A DNA stretch of 64,000 nt from Craspedostauros australis (lineage: Eukaryota > Bacillariophyta > Bacillariophyceae > Mastogloiales > Achnanthaceae), in the NCBI GenBank assembly GCA_026770025.1, contig JAMXDE010000019.1:1178001-1242000 (forward strand). The letters are read 5' to 3'. The notes under the pieces were generated by a model. The model was not told the DNA's origin and searched no databases. It worked only from the letters and a program-made list of their open reading frames with translations. The number at the start of each line of letters is the position of its first letter. Within the stretch, counting starts at the first letter, position 1. Positions 53,754 to 64,000 of the stretch are shown piece after piece. Position numbers and translations under genes: made by a program.

Positions 53754-56700
53754 GCTCTTGATCTGCCGTTCACTTGTTGTCTTTGCTGTGGTTGCTTTCG
53801 CTGTGATGGGTTGTTGAAGGTGTGAATGATGTCGGAGCACTTCTTTTGTGAGGAATTGGGATCGTCCTGTTCTCGTTCCTCGTTGTTTCTGTGATTGTGC
53901 TTTTTGTTGTTGTTTGTCGCGGTGCCGCAAATGCCTCGTCGACCGCGCGGCAACAACGAGCAGGGAGATGGCACGTTCTCAGAGCTGCGCGCCGAAACAA
54001 CACGGATTTGTTCGCGATTGTGCCATAAAACGCGTTGTTCAACGTTGCGTTCCGTTGCAAATGAACAACCACGACGGTTCCTCTGTGCGAGTCGAGAAGC
54101 GGAAAACGGAACAACCAACACAAAAGCGCGACAACACAACATCACGTGCAGTGGTGGTGTGGATGGAGGTCGGACATGCGTACGACCCGCGAGCGCTGTG
54201 ATTGTACCTGATCGGTGACGTTCACTCCCATGACTAAGTTCGGGAAAACTATCGTGCAGGGCATCTGGTGCGACACATAGAACAAGTAGGACGAATAATT
54301 GATAATCTGGCGGTACTCGTGAAGGTACTACCGGTCGCAGGTTTTGTCACGAGCCTTCGACGGAGGAACGCATTGCACGAATAGCACTAAGCGCAACGAC
54401 ACCACGTGTGCCCTTTCAGCCTTCACAAAGAGGAACGAAGCAGTAGATTGGAAATCGTCACAGGCGCTGCCAATACGAAGCCGAACAAATTATTTATCCG
54501 AGCGGTATTACCGCATCAGCTGGCCAGGACTTTGCGCTGATACCACGATCAGGAAAATGTAATGTACTTTGCATGATGTACTTCCAATAGACTAAGAAAA
54601 ACGAAGTGTTCGATATCGTGGTATACCTTCTTTTGAATATACTAAGACAGGTACTTCCAACGGGGAAGTTTCGGAGAGGTGAATGAGCGAACTGTGACAC
54701 CGCTGTTCTCATGGAATCACTATCACAACTTTGTCTCTTTAAACATCGTGACTGACGTGATACGCCGTTCTTGTTCTGCGCGATGACCACTCATGATTCA
54801 TCTAACCGGAGTTCGCCCACTTGAACATCGTGCAAAGCCAAGGTTTCGATGTCTCAGGACCACAAGTGACACCATGTTTCTTGTTAGCGCGATCCTTCGT
54901 GTGATCGAACTTCTTCCGACATCCGTTCACCTTGCTCGGTGTTCCATTCCGTGACGATGTTCTCGATGTTCGTCACAGGATCGGTGCTGGTGTGAGAGGA
55001 CTGCCTCCGAGATTGTTGGCATGCAGGGGATTTTCACGCACCACCGCCGTGTGCCGAAGGAGCCGTTCTCCTGGCGCAAGAGGACGAGCAGACAAAGCAT
55101 TCGGGAGCAACCGCAACGCGAAGCCGGGTGAAAGTCGATGCAGCATCGTGTTCTTCTGCCCGCTGGGATCTGTCATTCCACCGAGGGGCGGCATGGCACG
55201 AGCTACTTGTCGGCGCACCACGCATGAGATTGGCGCACGAGTACGAGTTGTTGGGGAAGAACTTGGACCGATTGATACGAGTGGTGCCATGCAAGTATCC
55301 AATCTGTGGTGGCAAACAGAGAGACCGCGTCGCTGTTGGCGCGCTCCCAGAGCTCCGACATCCACATCCATCCCCATCGACACCCAACAATTCTCCATGT
55401 TCCTGTGACATCGGAGAACGGAGCAACAGTCTCCTCTCGCTGACATTTCTCTTACCGTGCCTGTTCTGTGGCAGAGCACACAACTCCGCTCTGCCCTGCC
55501 TTGTTCACCATGGTGTATGCGCGCATCGCCCCAGCGTCCTTCTCTCTCTGCAAGCATCATTGCGCGCGAGGCGAGTACGATCTACTCCAACAGAAGACTG
55601 ATACTTCAGATGCGAAACCGCTCCACGTTGACGAGATGAAATGTCATTCTGTCCGAACAAACGCACAATTGCGCTTCACTCTCCCACAGTCACCCTCCAT
55701 GAGTCAAAATGATCGTGTGGCAGGATGGGAGAGATGCCGCTCTCCGGGGCGCGAAGCGGACCAGTTGGGCAAGGGGGCAAGACACAATGAACAGGAACGC
55801 AACGCATCCTTGGTGCGTTGACTTGTTCGCATTGGTGGGCTTGTCTCATGCGTCTCTTGACAGAAGCTATCGCATCGGTGGATACTTCCATCGACTCGTT
55901 GATGCTGCCGCGAAGCAGAACCAACTCGCAGAGTCATCCGCAGCCCTGATACCTCTCCCCACACAGACCACAAGAGAGAGCCTGATGATTTGGATCGATT
56001 TTTGGCGCCGGAGAAATCTCCAAGCGGAACCCACCACAAAAATGATCTCTCACATGGACGAGAAAGACAGGAAGACGAGATTTGAAAGAAGCTGTGACCA
56101 GAATACTCGCACATGGAGCATGAAGAATGTAGCCTGAGCTGACGCCGCTCCCTCTCTCTCTCTCGTCACTGCTTCAGGGCTCTTCTGTTCGGTTTCCCAT
56201 CCCTTTTGATCATGTTTGTTTGGTGCTCTACTCCAGAGTACGAGTGCTTGGATGTCGTCGGCGATCGGGAAGACGCATTCTCCCGCACGTCCTGCTACCA
56301 GAATCCCGCTTGCACAATCTACGGGCTACGGGCTACGGACTACTTCGTCTCCGATCTCTCAATCAATAGTTCAATCACATTTTCCCGTGGGGTACGGGAT
56401 GTAACGTAATACTACTTCAGGCTTCGATTATACCGTCCACGAGGCAACGAGAAACCTGAATCGGTACCGGAGAGGACATCATATCCATGGAACTCACCAC
56501 GGAGGAATCCACACGAGTACGGCACATTCTTTTCCTTGCAGTATTGATGAGATGGATGGATAGCTCGTCCATCCATGATCACATAACATACCTATGCGGA
56601 GCAACCCAAGGAGGCGGCTGGCGACTTCGCCTGCGTGCCGCAATCACTTCTTCCCATCCTTGGGTTTGGCCGGCACGGACGTCACAAGCAGATGCGCCAA

Positions 56701-58764
56701 GCCACTCGTACATACGAGCACTATTGCATAGGACTCACACCGCAGCTCTCCATGCAAGTGTAAATGCAGTAGTCAATAGCTTGCGCATGAGCTACTCTAC
56801 ATGTCTGCCCCCCTCTTCGCCATCCAGCCAATCCACTTCGGGTCAGGCCAAGTGATGCCAAGTGAAGCCAAGTCAGGTTGGAACAGTCGAACCCAGATCG
56901 ACTGAGAGATGTATCATAACTTCGTCAATCTATCAGCTTCCTCGGGGAGGGAGGAGTTCTGCCGTGGCGGAGAATGGCATTGTGTTGAAGAGTAACGTTG
57001 CTCCGACCACGAGGAGGTGCTCCGCTATTACCTCAGCAAAGCGCAGCAGTGCACGCCCAAACGATCGAGGTTGGCCTTTCGGAGCCAACGGAGTTTGAGC
57101 GCACGTACTCGTATGTAGAATATCATCCTTTCTGATCGGGACCCGGATTATCCTACCGCAACGCTCCGCAACACTCTACTTGACATCAACCCCTCGCTGT
57201 TTGAGCTCTACGAACGTTGTCTCTGGAGTATGCATTTAGAATACTTGCTGATAGATCCAACACGCTTCATGCCACGATCATTCTCTGCACCAGCGGCGAA
57301 CGAAACGGGCACGACATGTACTGCTACAACTACCACGCAATCTACGAGTACGTACGTGCCAGAGTGGAGCCGATTCTCCCCTGTCGCATTCTACGCTTGC
57401 GATGGTTCTTCCTGTTTTGGCACTACATCTTCATGCTCTCGCACAGCGTGCTCGCTTCCATCACAACACATTCCATTTCTCCGGATTGCGTGAAATTGGC
57501 CAACGGCCCTTCGTCTATCCTCAATCCTCATAGACAGGCCAAGATCGTGTCTGAACCATTCGAACTCGACTCAATCGATCAAAATCTGATTTCATGACTC
57601 AGGTCAATCCATCGAATCGAATACAGAAACGGTTCTTTCCATGAAGAACTTGGTTAGTGCCAATGTCCGCAACAATGACCACAATTTCGTCGGAAACGAC
57701 CGTTGGTTGTGTGTTTTGGCTTCTGCCAACACGCAAACAGCTGCTGAACAACCGTGACCATCGAAGCAGACATCCCTGCTGCCATGGTCACCCGAACAAA
57801 GACTCTGGCTGTCTCCTTCATTCCTCCCGACCCCATAAAATTGATCGAAGGCAACAACCAACGACAATCCGCACAACAAGGTGAGATCAACAGATTGCAT
57901 TGAGGAGTCATCAACACCATCGATCGATCATGCGTGGGTGCATGGATGGATGGATGGAGCGATGACCGAGCAAGGCTGAAGATGACCATGAACATCGGAG
58001 CGCGCAATGCCGAAAGCAAGATCAACTGTGGCAGTCGCTGAGCAGAAGCTGGCATCGCGGGTGATTGGACACCCATCACAATGATCTCGTGCGAAGCTTC
58101 GCATCGTCGCGTTGATTTTGGATATCACTTTCGCCGAAAAACCGTGTCCGACACTACTCGATGTGCTGCTGACCATGACGAGATGACCCATCTGCGCGTT
58201 GGTGCAGCGGCGTCCCGCCAAAGCAATTTGCACGCAGAGATGGATACAACGCTCTGCAAGGTTGCCCAATGCATTGTCGCCGGTCGACGATGATCGCAGT
58301 TTCGGACTTGTCTCTGACCCATCGCCGTCCCGCCTCGCCTCGCTGGTCGATCTTTTCTCCGATACCACCTTCTTTCTTGCTCTTCCCTTTTCCCACCGGC
58401 AAAATAACCCGCCGAAACAACCATCGAAACACGCGCACACGAACGCACTCTCTGGATCTTGATCTCTGCCAACAACAAATCCAACAACCGAACGACTCAC
58501 GCGTCGATGGATCCATCGATCGATGAAACAATAACACGAACAAACATGCACAATGACTTTCCTGGATCGTCTTCGTCTTTCTCTCTTCTGACATGAAATA
58601 TTGCAACAACGAACACAAACGAATCTATTGACCATCGACATCTCTTGTCAACAATCACAATGCGTAATCCACAACGGATAACATTCCATCGCAACATATC
58701 ACAACGGATAACATTCCATCGCAACATCTGAGAGCACAGACAAACAAACAAACAAACAGACAAG
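53751..58764. other. Long gene-poor region
   Basis: Five kilobases without a confident gene. The longest ATG-initiated frame is 58641-57928 on the minus strand (237 residues, Cys/Arg-rich, no domain), which would run head-to-head with the epimerase gene; it covers that gene's promoter and is probably spurious. Overlapping frames on both strands occur at 54930-55600. Minor features: CT runs near 56152, and GCCAAGTGA repeats near 56845-56875. No tRNA or transposon signature was found. Confidence 0.45.
58670..58729 (+). repeat. 30-bp perfect-unit tandem repeat in the epimerase leader
   Basis: Two consecutive copies of CACAACGGATAACATTCCAT plus 10 more bases (58670-58699 and 58700-58729), differing only at the last unit's two final bases. 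It ends 35 bp before the start codon, followed by an ACAAAC-type A/C-rich leader. Confidence 0.9.
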
Positions 58765-59865
58765 ATGGTCAAGGAAATGAGCGAGTTCAACCTCCCCAAG
58801 GGAGAGGGAAAGAAGGCGTGCGTCGGAGGAGGTGCCGGATTCATCGGCTCCCACATCGCCAAGAGACTCAAAGAGAGTGGCTGGTACGTCATCGTCGTCG
58901 ACTGGAAGAAGAACGAGTTCATGAAGGAGGAGGAGTTCTGCGACGAGTTCATCCACGATGATCTCCGCAAGCTCGAGGTCGCCTGCAAGGCCTGCGAGGG
59001 ATGCTCCCAGGTCTACAACCTCGCCGCCGATATGGGAGGTATGGGATTCATCGTCTCCAACGAGTCCGTCCTCGCCTTCAACAACACCGCCATCTCCATG
59101 AACATGCTCGAGGGTGCCCGACGTAACGATGTCAAGGACTTCTTCTACGCCAGTTCCGCCTGCGTGTACAACGAGGCCAAGCAGGAGGACCCAAAGAACC
59201 CGGGCCTCATCGAGGCCGATGCCTGGCCAGCCCGCCCACAGGACATGTACGGACTGGAGAAGCTCTACGCCGAGGAGATGGCCCTCGCCTACGGACGCGA
59301 CTTCAAGATGAACATCCGCATCGCCCGATTCCACAACATCTACGGACCGCGCGGAACCTGGAAGGGAGGACGCGAGAAGGCACCAGCCGCCTTCTGCCGC
59401 AAGGCCATCACATCCAACGACCACTTCGAGATGTGGGGAGACGGCAAGCAGACACGATCCTTCACCTTCATCGATGACTGCGTCGAGGGTGTCCTCCGAC
59501 TCATGTTCTCCAAGTGCGACGTCCCAATCAACCTCGGCTCCATCGAGATGGTCGACATGATCGAGTTCGCCAACATCGCCATGTCCTTCGAGGAGAAGAA
59601 CCTTCCAATCAAGCACATCGACGGACCAATGGGTGTGCGTGGACGCAACTCCAACAACAAGCTCATCTACGAGAAGCTCGGATGGGAGCCAACCATCGCC
59701 ATCAAGGACGGCCTCAAGAAGACTTACTTCTGGATCAAGGAGCAGATCGACAACGAGGGCGGGGACGCTGCCGCCTACTCGAAGTCCGAGATCGTCCAGC
59801 AGGTGGATGACACTCTGATGCAGCTCGGAAAGGACAAGAGCACAGCCGTCACGGAGACCAAATAA
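58765..59865 (+). CDS. GME: GDP-mannose 3,5-epimerase
   Basis: 366 residues, ATG start after an A/C-rich leader. It converts GDP-D-mannose to GDP-L-galactose (and GDP-L-gulose), which feeds ascorbate and cell-wall polysaccharide synthesis. It is an extended short-chain dehydrogenase fold: GGGAGFIGSHIAKRLKESGW (NAD-binding GxxGxxG), NLAADMGGMGFI (a GME hallmark), YASSACVYNEAKQ with the catalytic Cys region, and MYGLEKLYAEE (the Tyr-x3-Lys pair). RFHNIYGPRGTWKGGREKAP contains the second catalytic basic residue. Length matches plant and algal GME. Codon use is strongly biased to C-ending codons, which suggests high expression. Cytosolic: no targeting sequence. Confidence 0.96.
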   Translation: MVKEMSEFNLPKGEGKKACVGGGAGFIGSHIAKRLKESGWYVIVVDWKKNEFMKEEEFCDEFIHDDLRKLEVACKACEGCSQVYNLAADMGGMGFIVSNESVLAFNNTAISMNMLEGARRNDVKDFFYASSACVYNEAKQEDPKNPGLIEADAWPARPQDMYGLEKLYAEEMALAYGRDFKMNIRIARFHNIYGPRGTWKGGREKAPAAFCRKAITSNDHFEMWGDGKQTRSFTFIDDCVEGVLRLMFSKCDVPINLGSIEMVDMIEFANIAMSFEEKNLPIKHIDGPMGVRGRNSNNKLIYEKLGWEPTIAIKDGLKKTYFWIKEQIDNEGGDAAAYSKSEIVQQVDDTLMQLGKDKSTAVTETK

Positions 59866-59964
59866 ATTTGTTCAAAGATGTTACTCCATACTTACTCATT
59901 TATTATATGATCTTCTTCAAGCATCCGTTTCCTGTTTCTCGTTTACTTTCGCCGTGGTCGTCTC

Positions 59965-62900
59965 CTACGCTTCTTGTTGTTGCTGCTGCGGCTTCTTTGC
60001 TTGCATTTCCTTCTTCCGCTGTTGCTTTTGCTGCTGTTGCTGCTTCTTCTTTTTCCACCACTCCTGGTTCTTCTTCTTCTTTGCCTCGCTTATGTTCTTC
60101 TTTTTCTTGCCCTGACCTTGGGCGTCGGCTTGGTTTGCATCAGGTGCCTTCTTCTTGTTCTTTTTCTTGCCCTGATCTTGGGCATCAGCTTGGCTGGCAC
60201 CATGTGCGGCTATGGATCGAGACTTGTGGATTTCTTTCTTCATGATGGCTATCATCTTGGGAGGGGACATGTCGTACCAGTGAGTGACTTGCCCCTTCAC
60301 ATGGGCTTCAGCAAAGTATTGCTCCAACCAAAAGGCGGCCTCCATCTTGATGGCAGTTTCCAAACTGGAAAACACCAAGCCTTCGAATTTTCCGGGAATG
60401 TACAACCACAGTAGCTGTTCAATCTTCTCCCTCGTTGATGACGGCACACACTCTAATGCGTGGCTGGGATCTGCTGGACGTGCTCGGTTGAGCTTGATCC
60501 ATTTTGGGAGCTTGTTCTTGCCGCGCCCGGCGACCGCTCTGGTTGGATTGATTGGATTGTGGAATCTGGCATGGTACCATTTGGTCCCGGCGCCCTCCTT
60601 GTCTTTGTGATGACCAGTGAAGATCACCCAGCTCTTGGAATGTTCCACGTCCAAGTATCGCTGCTCGAAGGTTTGATTGGCCATCCTTGGCTGAGACGAT
60701 TCCAGCTCCATCCCGCCGGTGCTGAGGTTGAAGTAGCACCGCGTCACCATCGACAGGATGTTGGTGGAAACCAAATCATCGGCACGGACAGCTTCGCCAG
60801 GTGGCAGGTCGGTGACGAACAGACGGTCTGGATTGGGAAGGATGGAGGAATCGAACTTCTTCAGCACTGTTGGCGAGCCATCTTGATCGTTGGTCGCCTT
60901 CTTTGGCGTCTTGGCGGCTGCCTGCTTGGTGTCATCCTTGTTGTTGCCAGAGTTATTGCTCTCCTTCTTGGTACTCTCTATATTGTTGTTTGGAGTATTG
61001 CCGTCAGCGTTACCGTTCTTGGCAACATCGGAGTTGCTGCTGTCGGCGTTGCTGCCGACGCTGCTAGTCGCTGCTCCAATCTTGTTGGTAGGAGCCATGC
61101 TCTGCTTGATGGAATGACTGAGTGTCTGCTTGTTTTCCGACCATCTGCTGGCGGTGTTGGCGCTGCTTGTGTTGGGACTACTGCTGGCGCTGGCATGTTT
61201 CGTCTCAGCAGGCTGAGTAGCGTAGGGGCTGCTTCTTTCGTTGGCGTTGCGGACACCGGTGGCACGCATCCTCTTGTATTCGCCTTGCCATTGCTTCAGA
61301 TTGGTGGGTGTCAACGACGTGGTTGACATATCATCCCATGGCTGAATGTGATATCCATCCACCATGTCAAAGATCGCACATAATGCCTCGACCTTGTCGG
61401 GGAAGCACACGAGGTCCTCGTTCATGTTCATGCAGGATCTGTTGAACGCTGTTGCCATGGCGATGCGCTGCAACGGATCCAGGTTGGCCATGTCAGATGA
61501 AGGCGCATTTCCGAGCCACTGCAACGCACATGCAATCTTCGCTTCGTCTTTCGCATCAGGATCGAGATGATTGCCATCTCCATCACTCTGGCTTTCGTCA
61601 GAGCTACAGTCGTAGCCGTAGCCATGATCGAGATTGCTGTAGGTGATGGGAGCTGGGACGTTCAACTCCCGTTCGACGCCGAATGTCATCGTGGCCAACA
61701 GCGGGAAGAGCTTGCCAGGCGGTAAGACCGTGATGCACTCCGCGCTTTGACGTCCACCGCGGAGTTCCAACGAAGTTGCACAGCACCCGTACAGCATCTG
61801 CGATCCATGGAACGAAGAAGCAGGAATGGAGTTTGGTGTAATGAGCACGTCTTCCTTGTTGTCCACGCGTCTCCATCGTTCCCGAAGGTCTGTTTTGCTT
61901 TTGTCGGGGATGATCTTGTGTGATTCAGCCATACTGTCATCGCCACCACCGCCGCCACCGTTGGGACCACTGCCTCTGTACCTGCCGTTCTGACCACTGC
62001 CATGCTTTTGATCCTTGCTCGGAGGCATAATCTCGATGCGATGTCTTGGATTGCCACTTCTGCGATCAGATGCGAGAACGGACAGCAACCTTGCGCCTTC
62101 GGGCAGCTGCTTCAACAGAGGGCGTCTCCAGCTGGATGCCTCGATGTCGTAGCACGTGGCTTGCATGTTCTTGTCCTTGGAGGTGTACTCGATCGGCTTC
62201 ACTGGCACATCCTCGAACACGATGCTCATCTGCGCCTGCCTCGATTGCCTGTGTTTGCTTGTGAAGGCCGCGGTTTGGAGTATATCGATGAAATCGATAT
62301 TTTGGATTTCGGACACGACACCTTGGAGAGAGATGCGGAAGGGGTGATTCTTGCTATCTTTCGCCTTCTTCTTTGCGTTTTGAGATGCTGGGTCGAAACT
62401 CCATGTCAAAGACGCTTCGGTGGCATGATTGGCGAGGAAGTCTCGCAGCAGTGCAGTCGCGAACAGCAAGTCCACTTCGTCATCACTGTCATAATCGTGC
62501 ATGTAGAGGCCCTCGGGCTCTTTGCATGTGATCTTTGTGATGATCCGAGTGGAAGTCCTGTCCCCATCCTTCGCCTTCGATTCTTCATCGAATTCCTGGA
62601 CGTTCCACTTTCCGCACTTGCGTTCTCCAACTCCTCGCACTTTACCTTGATTCTGCGTTGCGTGCAAGGTTGAGGTTTTGAAGCCCAACGTGGCATCGTT
62701 CAGTTTAGACTCAAAGTCCTCGAGAAAGCGCTTGTACGCCTCATCTTGTCCAGGTGCGGAGCATCTGTACAAGTATACAGCGGATGGCGCCAAGACAAAG
62801 ACGGTCTGGATGTTACATTCCAGCGCGTAGCTGAGGATGCGCGCTTCGAACGTCGGCCAAAACCCAGACCTCATCTGGTTGGATGAGATACTGCCATTTT

Positions 62901-64000
62901 GCGTGACGTTGCCGTCCCTGCGCAGTTTGAAGGGATGGCGTTTCGACAATACTTTGCTCATCAGCTCGTTATTGATGACGTCTCCACGAAGGGTGAACGT
63001 GACGGTGCCATCAGTCTGGGGCTTGAGGTCGGTCGTTGGGCACTCGATCATGGTCTCGGCGAAGACCCAGGCCTGCAGCACGCGCAGGAGCGTGATCTTG
63101 GCGTGCGGCATGAGCACGGGTGGCGCCTGCAGCTGGAGTCGTTCCTCATTGATACCCAGGAAGTTGGCAGTGCGTTTCACCAAGCTCGAATGGGTCGCGG
63201 CAAGCTGCTTCATACGCTGCGCCTGCACCGAGAACGTGTTGCACCAGGCGTGCTTGTTGCGTGCCATGTTGAAGTCCCACATGAGGTTCATCAATCCGAA
63301 CGGATCCGAACAAAGGTTGGCATCGAAGTGGGATTTGGCGACGTACGACTTCATGGTGATATGGTTGAAATCGTCCGGTTCCATGTAGAGCGCGTTGGCC
63401 ATGCGGAAGGGTGTTTTGACGCCGGACATGGCGGCGACCATCGCGACGGCCTCCGCCGCGACACCAAATTGAATACCCAGCCCGATCAACGATCCGAGGG
63501 AGAGATCGACGCCGGCATGCGAGACGAACATGCCGAGTCTCGTGATTTCGGCATCGTCGTTCGGTTCGGTCAAAAAGTCCCACTTGTGCAAGCTCTGGAA
63601 GGATCGTTCGATGGTCCCGATGTCGGGCGGTTCTATGCAACCTTGCAGGACTGGCGTGATCTCTTCCTGCAGCATCTCCTTCAGCATGAGGATGACGGAA
63701 TCCAATGGAATTCGGACCATCTCGCCTGCCTCGAATGCATCAAAGTACTGTTCGAATGCCTTTCTGGTGTAAAGGCGATAGACGTTGCCCGGCCGCACGC
63801 GCCCGGTGCGTCCCGCACGCTGCGTGGCACTGGCCTTTGAGATCCAACATGATGTGAGCATCTGGCGATGGCTGTTGGCATTGTACACAATCTGCTTGCA
63901 CAGTCCCAGGCAGATGACGTGGTCGACGTCGGGGAGCGTGACGGAGGATTCGGCCGCATTGGTCGCAATGACGATCTTGACTTCCTTCTTGTTCTCTGGT
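59965..64000 (-). CDS. DEAH-box RNA helicase, C-terminal part (partial)
   Basis: Open from the window edge to the TAG at 59965-59967; more than 1300 residues are visible, and the N-terminal helicase motifs (I-III, including the DEAH box) lie beyond 64000. Motif V (IATNAAESSVTLPDVD) and motif VI (SATQRAGRTGRVRPGNVYRL) are followed by the winged-helix/ratchet region (LQGCIEPPDIGTIERSF) and the helicase-associated domain. A ~900-residue unique region follows, with no clear domain. The C-terminus is very basic and Gln-rich, with a duplicated unit DAQ(D/G)QGKKK and poly-Lys and poly-Gln runs. Likely nucleotide-dependent RNA unwinding in RNA processing or translation; the exact RNP is unknown. Confidence 0.9.
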   Translation of the reverse strand, partial: PENKKEVKIVIATNAAESSVTLPDVDHVICLGLCKQIVYNANSHRQMLTSCWISKASATQRAGRTGRVRPGNVYRLYTRKAFEQYFDAFEAGEMVRIPLDSVILMLKEMLQEEITPVLQGCIEPPDIGTIERSFQSLHKWDFLTEPNDDAEITRLGMFVSHAGVDLSLGSLIGLGIQFGVAAEAVAMVAAMSGVKTPFRMANALYMEPDDFNHITMKSYVAKSHFDANLCSDPFGLMNLMWDFNMARNKHAWCNTFSVQAQRMKQLAATHSSLVKRTANFLGINEERLQLQAPPVLMPHAKITLLRVLQAWVFAETMIECPTTDLKPQTDGTVTFTLRGDVINNELMSKVLSKRHPFKLRRDGNVTQNGSISSNQMRSGFWPTFEARILSYALECNIQTVFVLAPSAVYLYRCSAPGQDEAYKRFLEDFESKLNDATLGFKTSTLHATQNQGKVRGVGERKCGKWNVQEFDEESKAKDGDRTSTRIITKITCKEPEGLYMHDYDSDDEVDLLFATALLRDFLANHATEASLTWSFDPASQNAKKKAKDSKNHPFRISLQGVVSEIQNIDFIDILQTAAFTSKHRQSRQAQMSIVFEDVPVKPIEYTSKDKNMQATCYDIEASSWRRPLLKQLPEGARLLSVLASDRRSGNPRHRIEIMPPSKDQKHGSGQNGRYRGSGPNGGGGGGDDSMAESHKIIPDKSKTDLRERWRRVDNKEDVLITPNSIPASSFHGSQMLYGCCATSLELRGGRQSAECITVLPPGKLFPLLATMTFGVERELNVPAPITYSNLDHGYGYDCSSDESQSDGDGNHLDPDAKDEAKIACALQWLGNAPSSDMANLDPLQRIAMATAFNRSCMNMNEDLVCFPDKVEALCAIFDMVDGYHIQPWDDMSTTSLTPTNLKQWQGEYKRMRATGVRNANERSSPYATQPAETKHASASSSPNTSSANTASRWSENKQTLSHSIKQSMAPTNKIGAATSSVGSNADSSNSDVAKNGNADGNTPNNNIESTKKESNNSGNNKDDTKQAAAKTPKKATNDQDGSPTVLKKFDSSILPNPDRLFVTDLPPGEAVRADDLVSTNILSMVTRCYFNLSTGGMELESSQPRMANQTFEQRYLDVEHSKSWVIFTGHHKDKEGAGTKWYHARFHNPINPTRAVAGRGKNKLPKWIKLNRARPADPSHALECVPSSTREKIEQLLWLYIPGKFEGLVFSSLETAIKMEAAFWLEQYFAEAHVKGQVTHWYDMSPPKMIAIMKKEIHKSRSIAAHGASQADAQDQGKKKNKKKAPDANQADAQGQGKKKKNISEAKKKKNQEWWKKKKQQQQQKQQRKKEMQAKKPQQQQQEA

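Noticed and set aside
53696..54145. In-frame N-terminal extension of the armadillo-like protein through an Arg-Glu run
   Set aside because: The run is the translated CT microsatellite; a start at 53695 after a (AG)n leader is more likely.
54932..55560. Overlapping 150-195-codon frames on both strands
   Set aside because: Neither has a recognisable domain; mutual overlap suggests GC-driven chance frames.
58081..58150. DFGYHF reading similar to the PARP-like protein at 50377
   Set aside because: Only about 14-16 bases match; surrounding sequence does not, so it is chance.
57928..58641. 237-codon ATG frame on the minus strand next to the epimerase
   Set aside because: No domain, odd Cys/Arg-rich composition, and it occupies the epimerase promoter. 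Kept only as a remark on the gene-poor region.
62899..63840. 313-codon plus-strand frame opposite the helicase
   Set aside because: Antisense of a conserved helicase region; no independent support.

Overview
The window looks like nuclear DNA of a diatom (or a close photosynthetic stramenopile). The reasons: well-spaced genes on both strands; short GT-AG introns of 200-270 bp with good reading-frame continuity; bipartite plastid presequences with ASAFAP-like cleavage sites (AWHQ, AFQAP, AFCV); a family with the diatom-type 'GAPIQLGW' core; secreted/membrane repeat ectodomains; and Ty1/copia retrotransposons, one with the protease motif ELDSHADTC. I saw no bacterial operons, CRISPR arrays or rRNA genes.

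Layout. 2.0-6.6 kb: three host genes (a plastid-targeted membrane protein, a small multi-pass membrane protein and a GAPIQLGW-family protein). 7.2-14.5 kb: one old, frameshifted and stop-riddled copia element with diverged ~140-bp TG...CA LTRs. Its RT reading frame is interrupted by a ~206-bp insert that carries a tRNA-like unit and is flanked by a 5-bp duplication; downstream the RT core is deleted next to a dispersed repeat. 16.7-19.2 kb: two tandem paralogous acidic proteins. 19.7-26.1 kb: an alpha-carbonic anhydrase (one intron), a membrane-anchored sulfotransferase-like protein and a plastid CLC anion channel/exchanger (one intron). 27.9-34.3 kb: an intact, recently inserted copia element on the minus strand with two LTRs that read as identical, and gag and pol in one frame separated by a UGA. 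34.8-39.1 kb: a 1454-aa AAA-type signalling ATPase, with the new element about 0.5 kb upstream of its start codon. 40.2-45.6 kb: a spliced 1694-aa single-pass protein with a repeated ectodomain. 45.9-49.0 kb: a spliced NADPH oxidase/ferric reductase with a His/Ser-rich N-terminal extension. 49.9-53.7 kb: a PARP-fold protein, a plastid-type riboflavin kinase and an armadillo-like protein. 58.8-59.9 kb: GDP-mannose 3,5-epimerase. 60.0 kb to the end: a DEAH-box RNA helicase cut by the window edge.

Functional themes are inference only. The carbonic anhydrase and the plastid CLC both have ACGTCA/TGACGT-type motifs upstream, the class of element reported for CO2-responsive genes in diatoms, and both could act in inorganic carbon and ion handling. 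GDP-mannose epimerase and the sulfotransferase-like protein could act in cell-surface glycan metabolism. Riboflavin kinase feeds flavin supply, which the NADPH oxidase needs, but nothing in the sequence links these two genes.

Start codons were set at the first plausible ATG; splice sites were inferred from reading-frame and domain continuity without transcript data.
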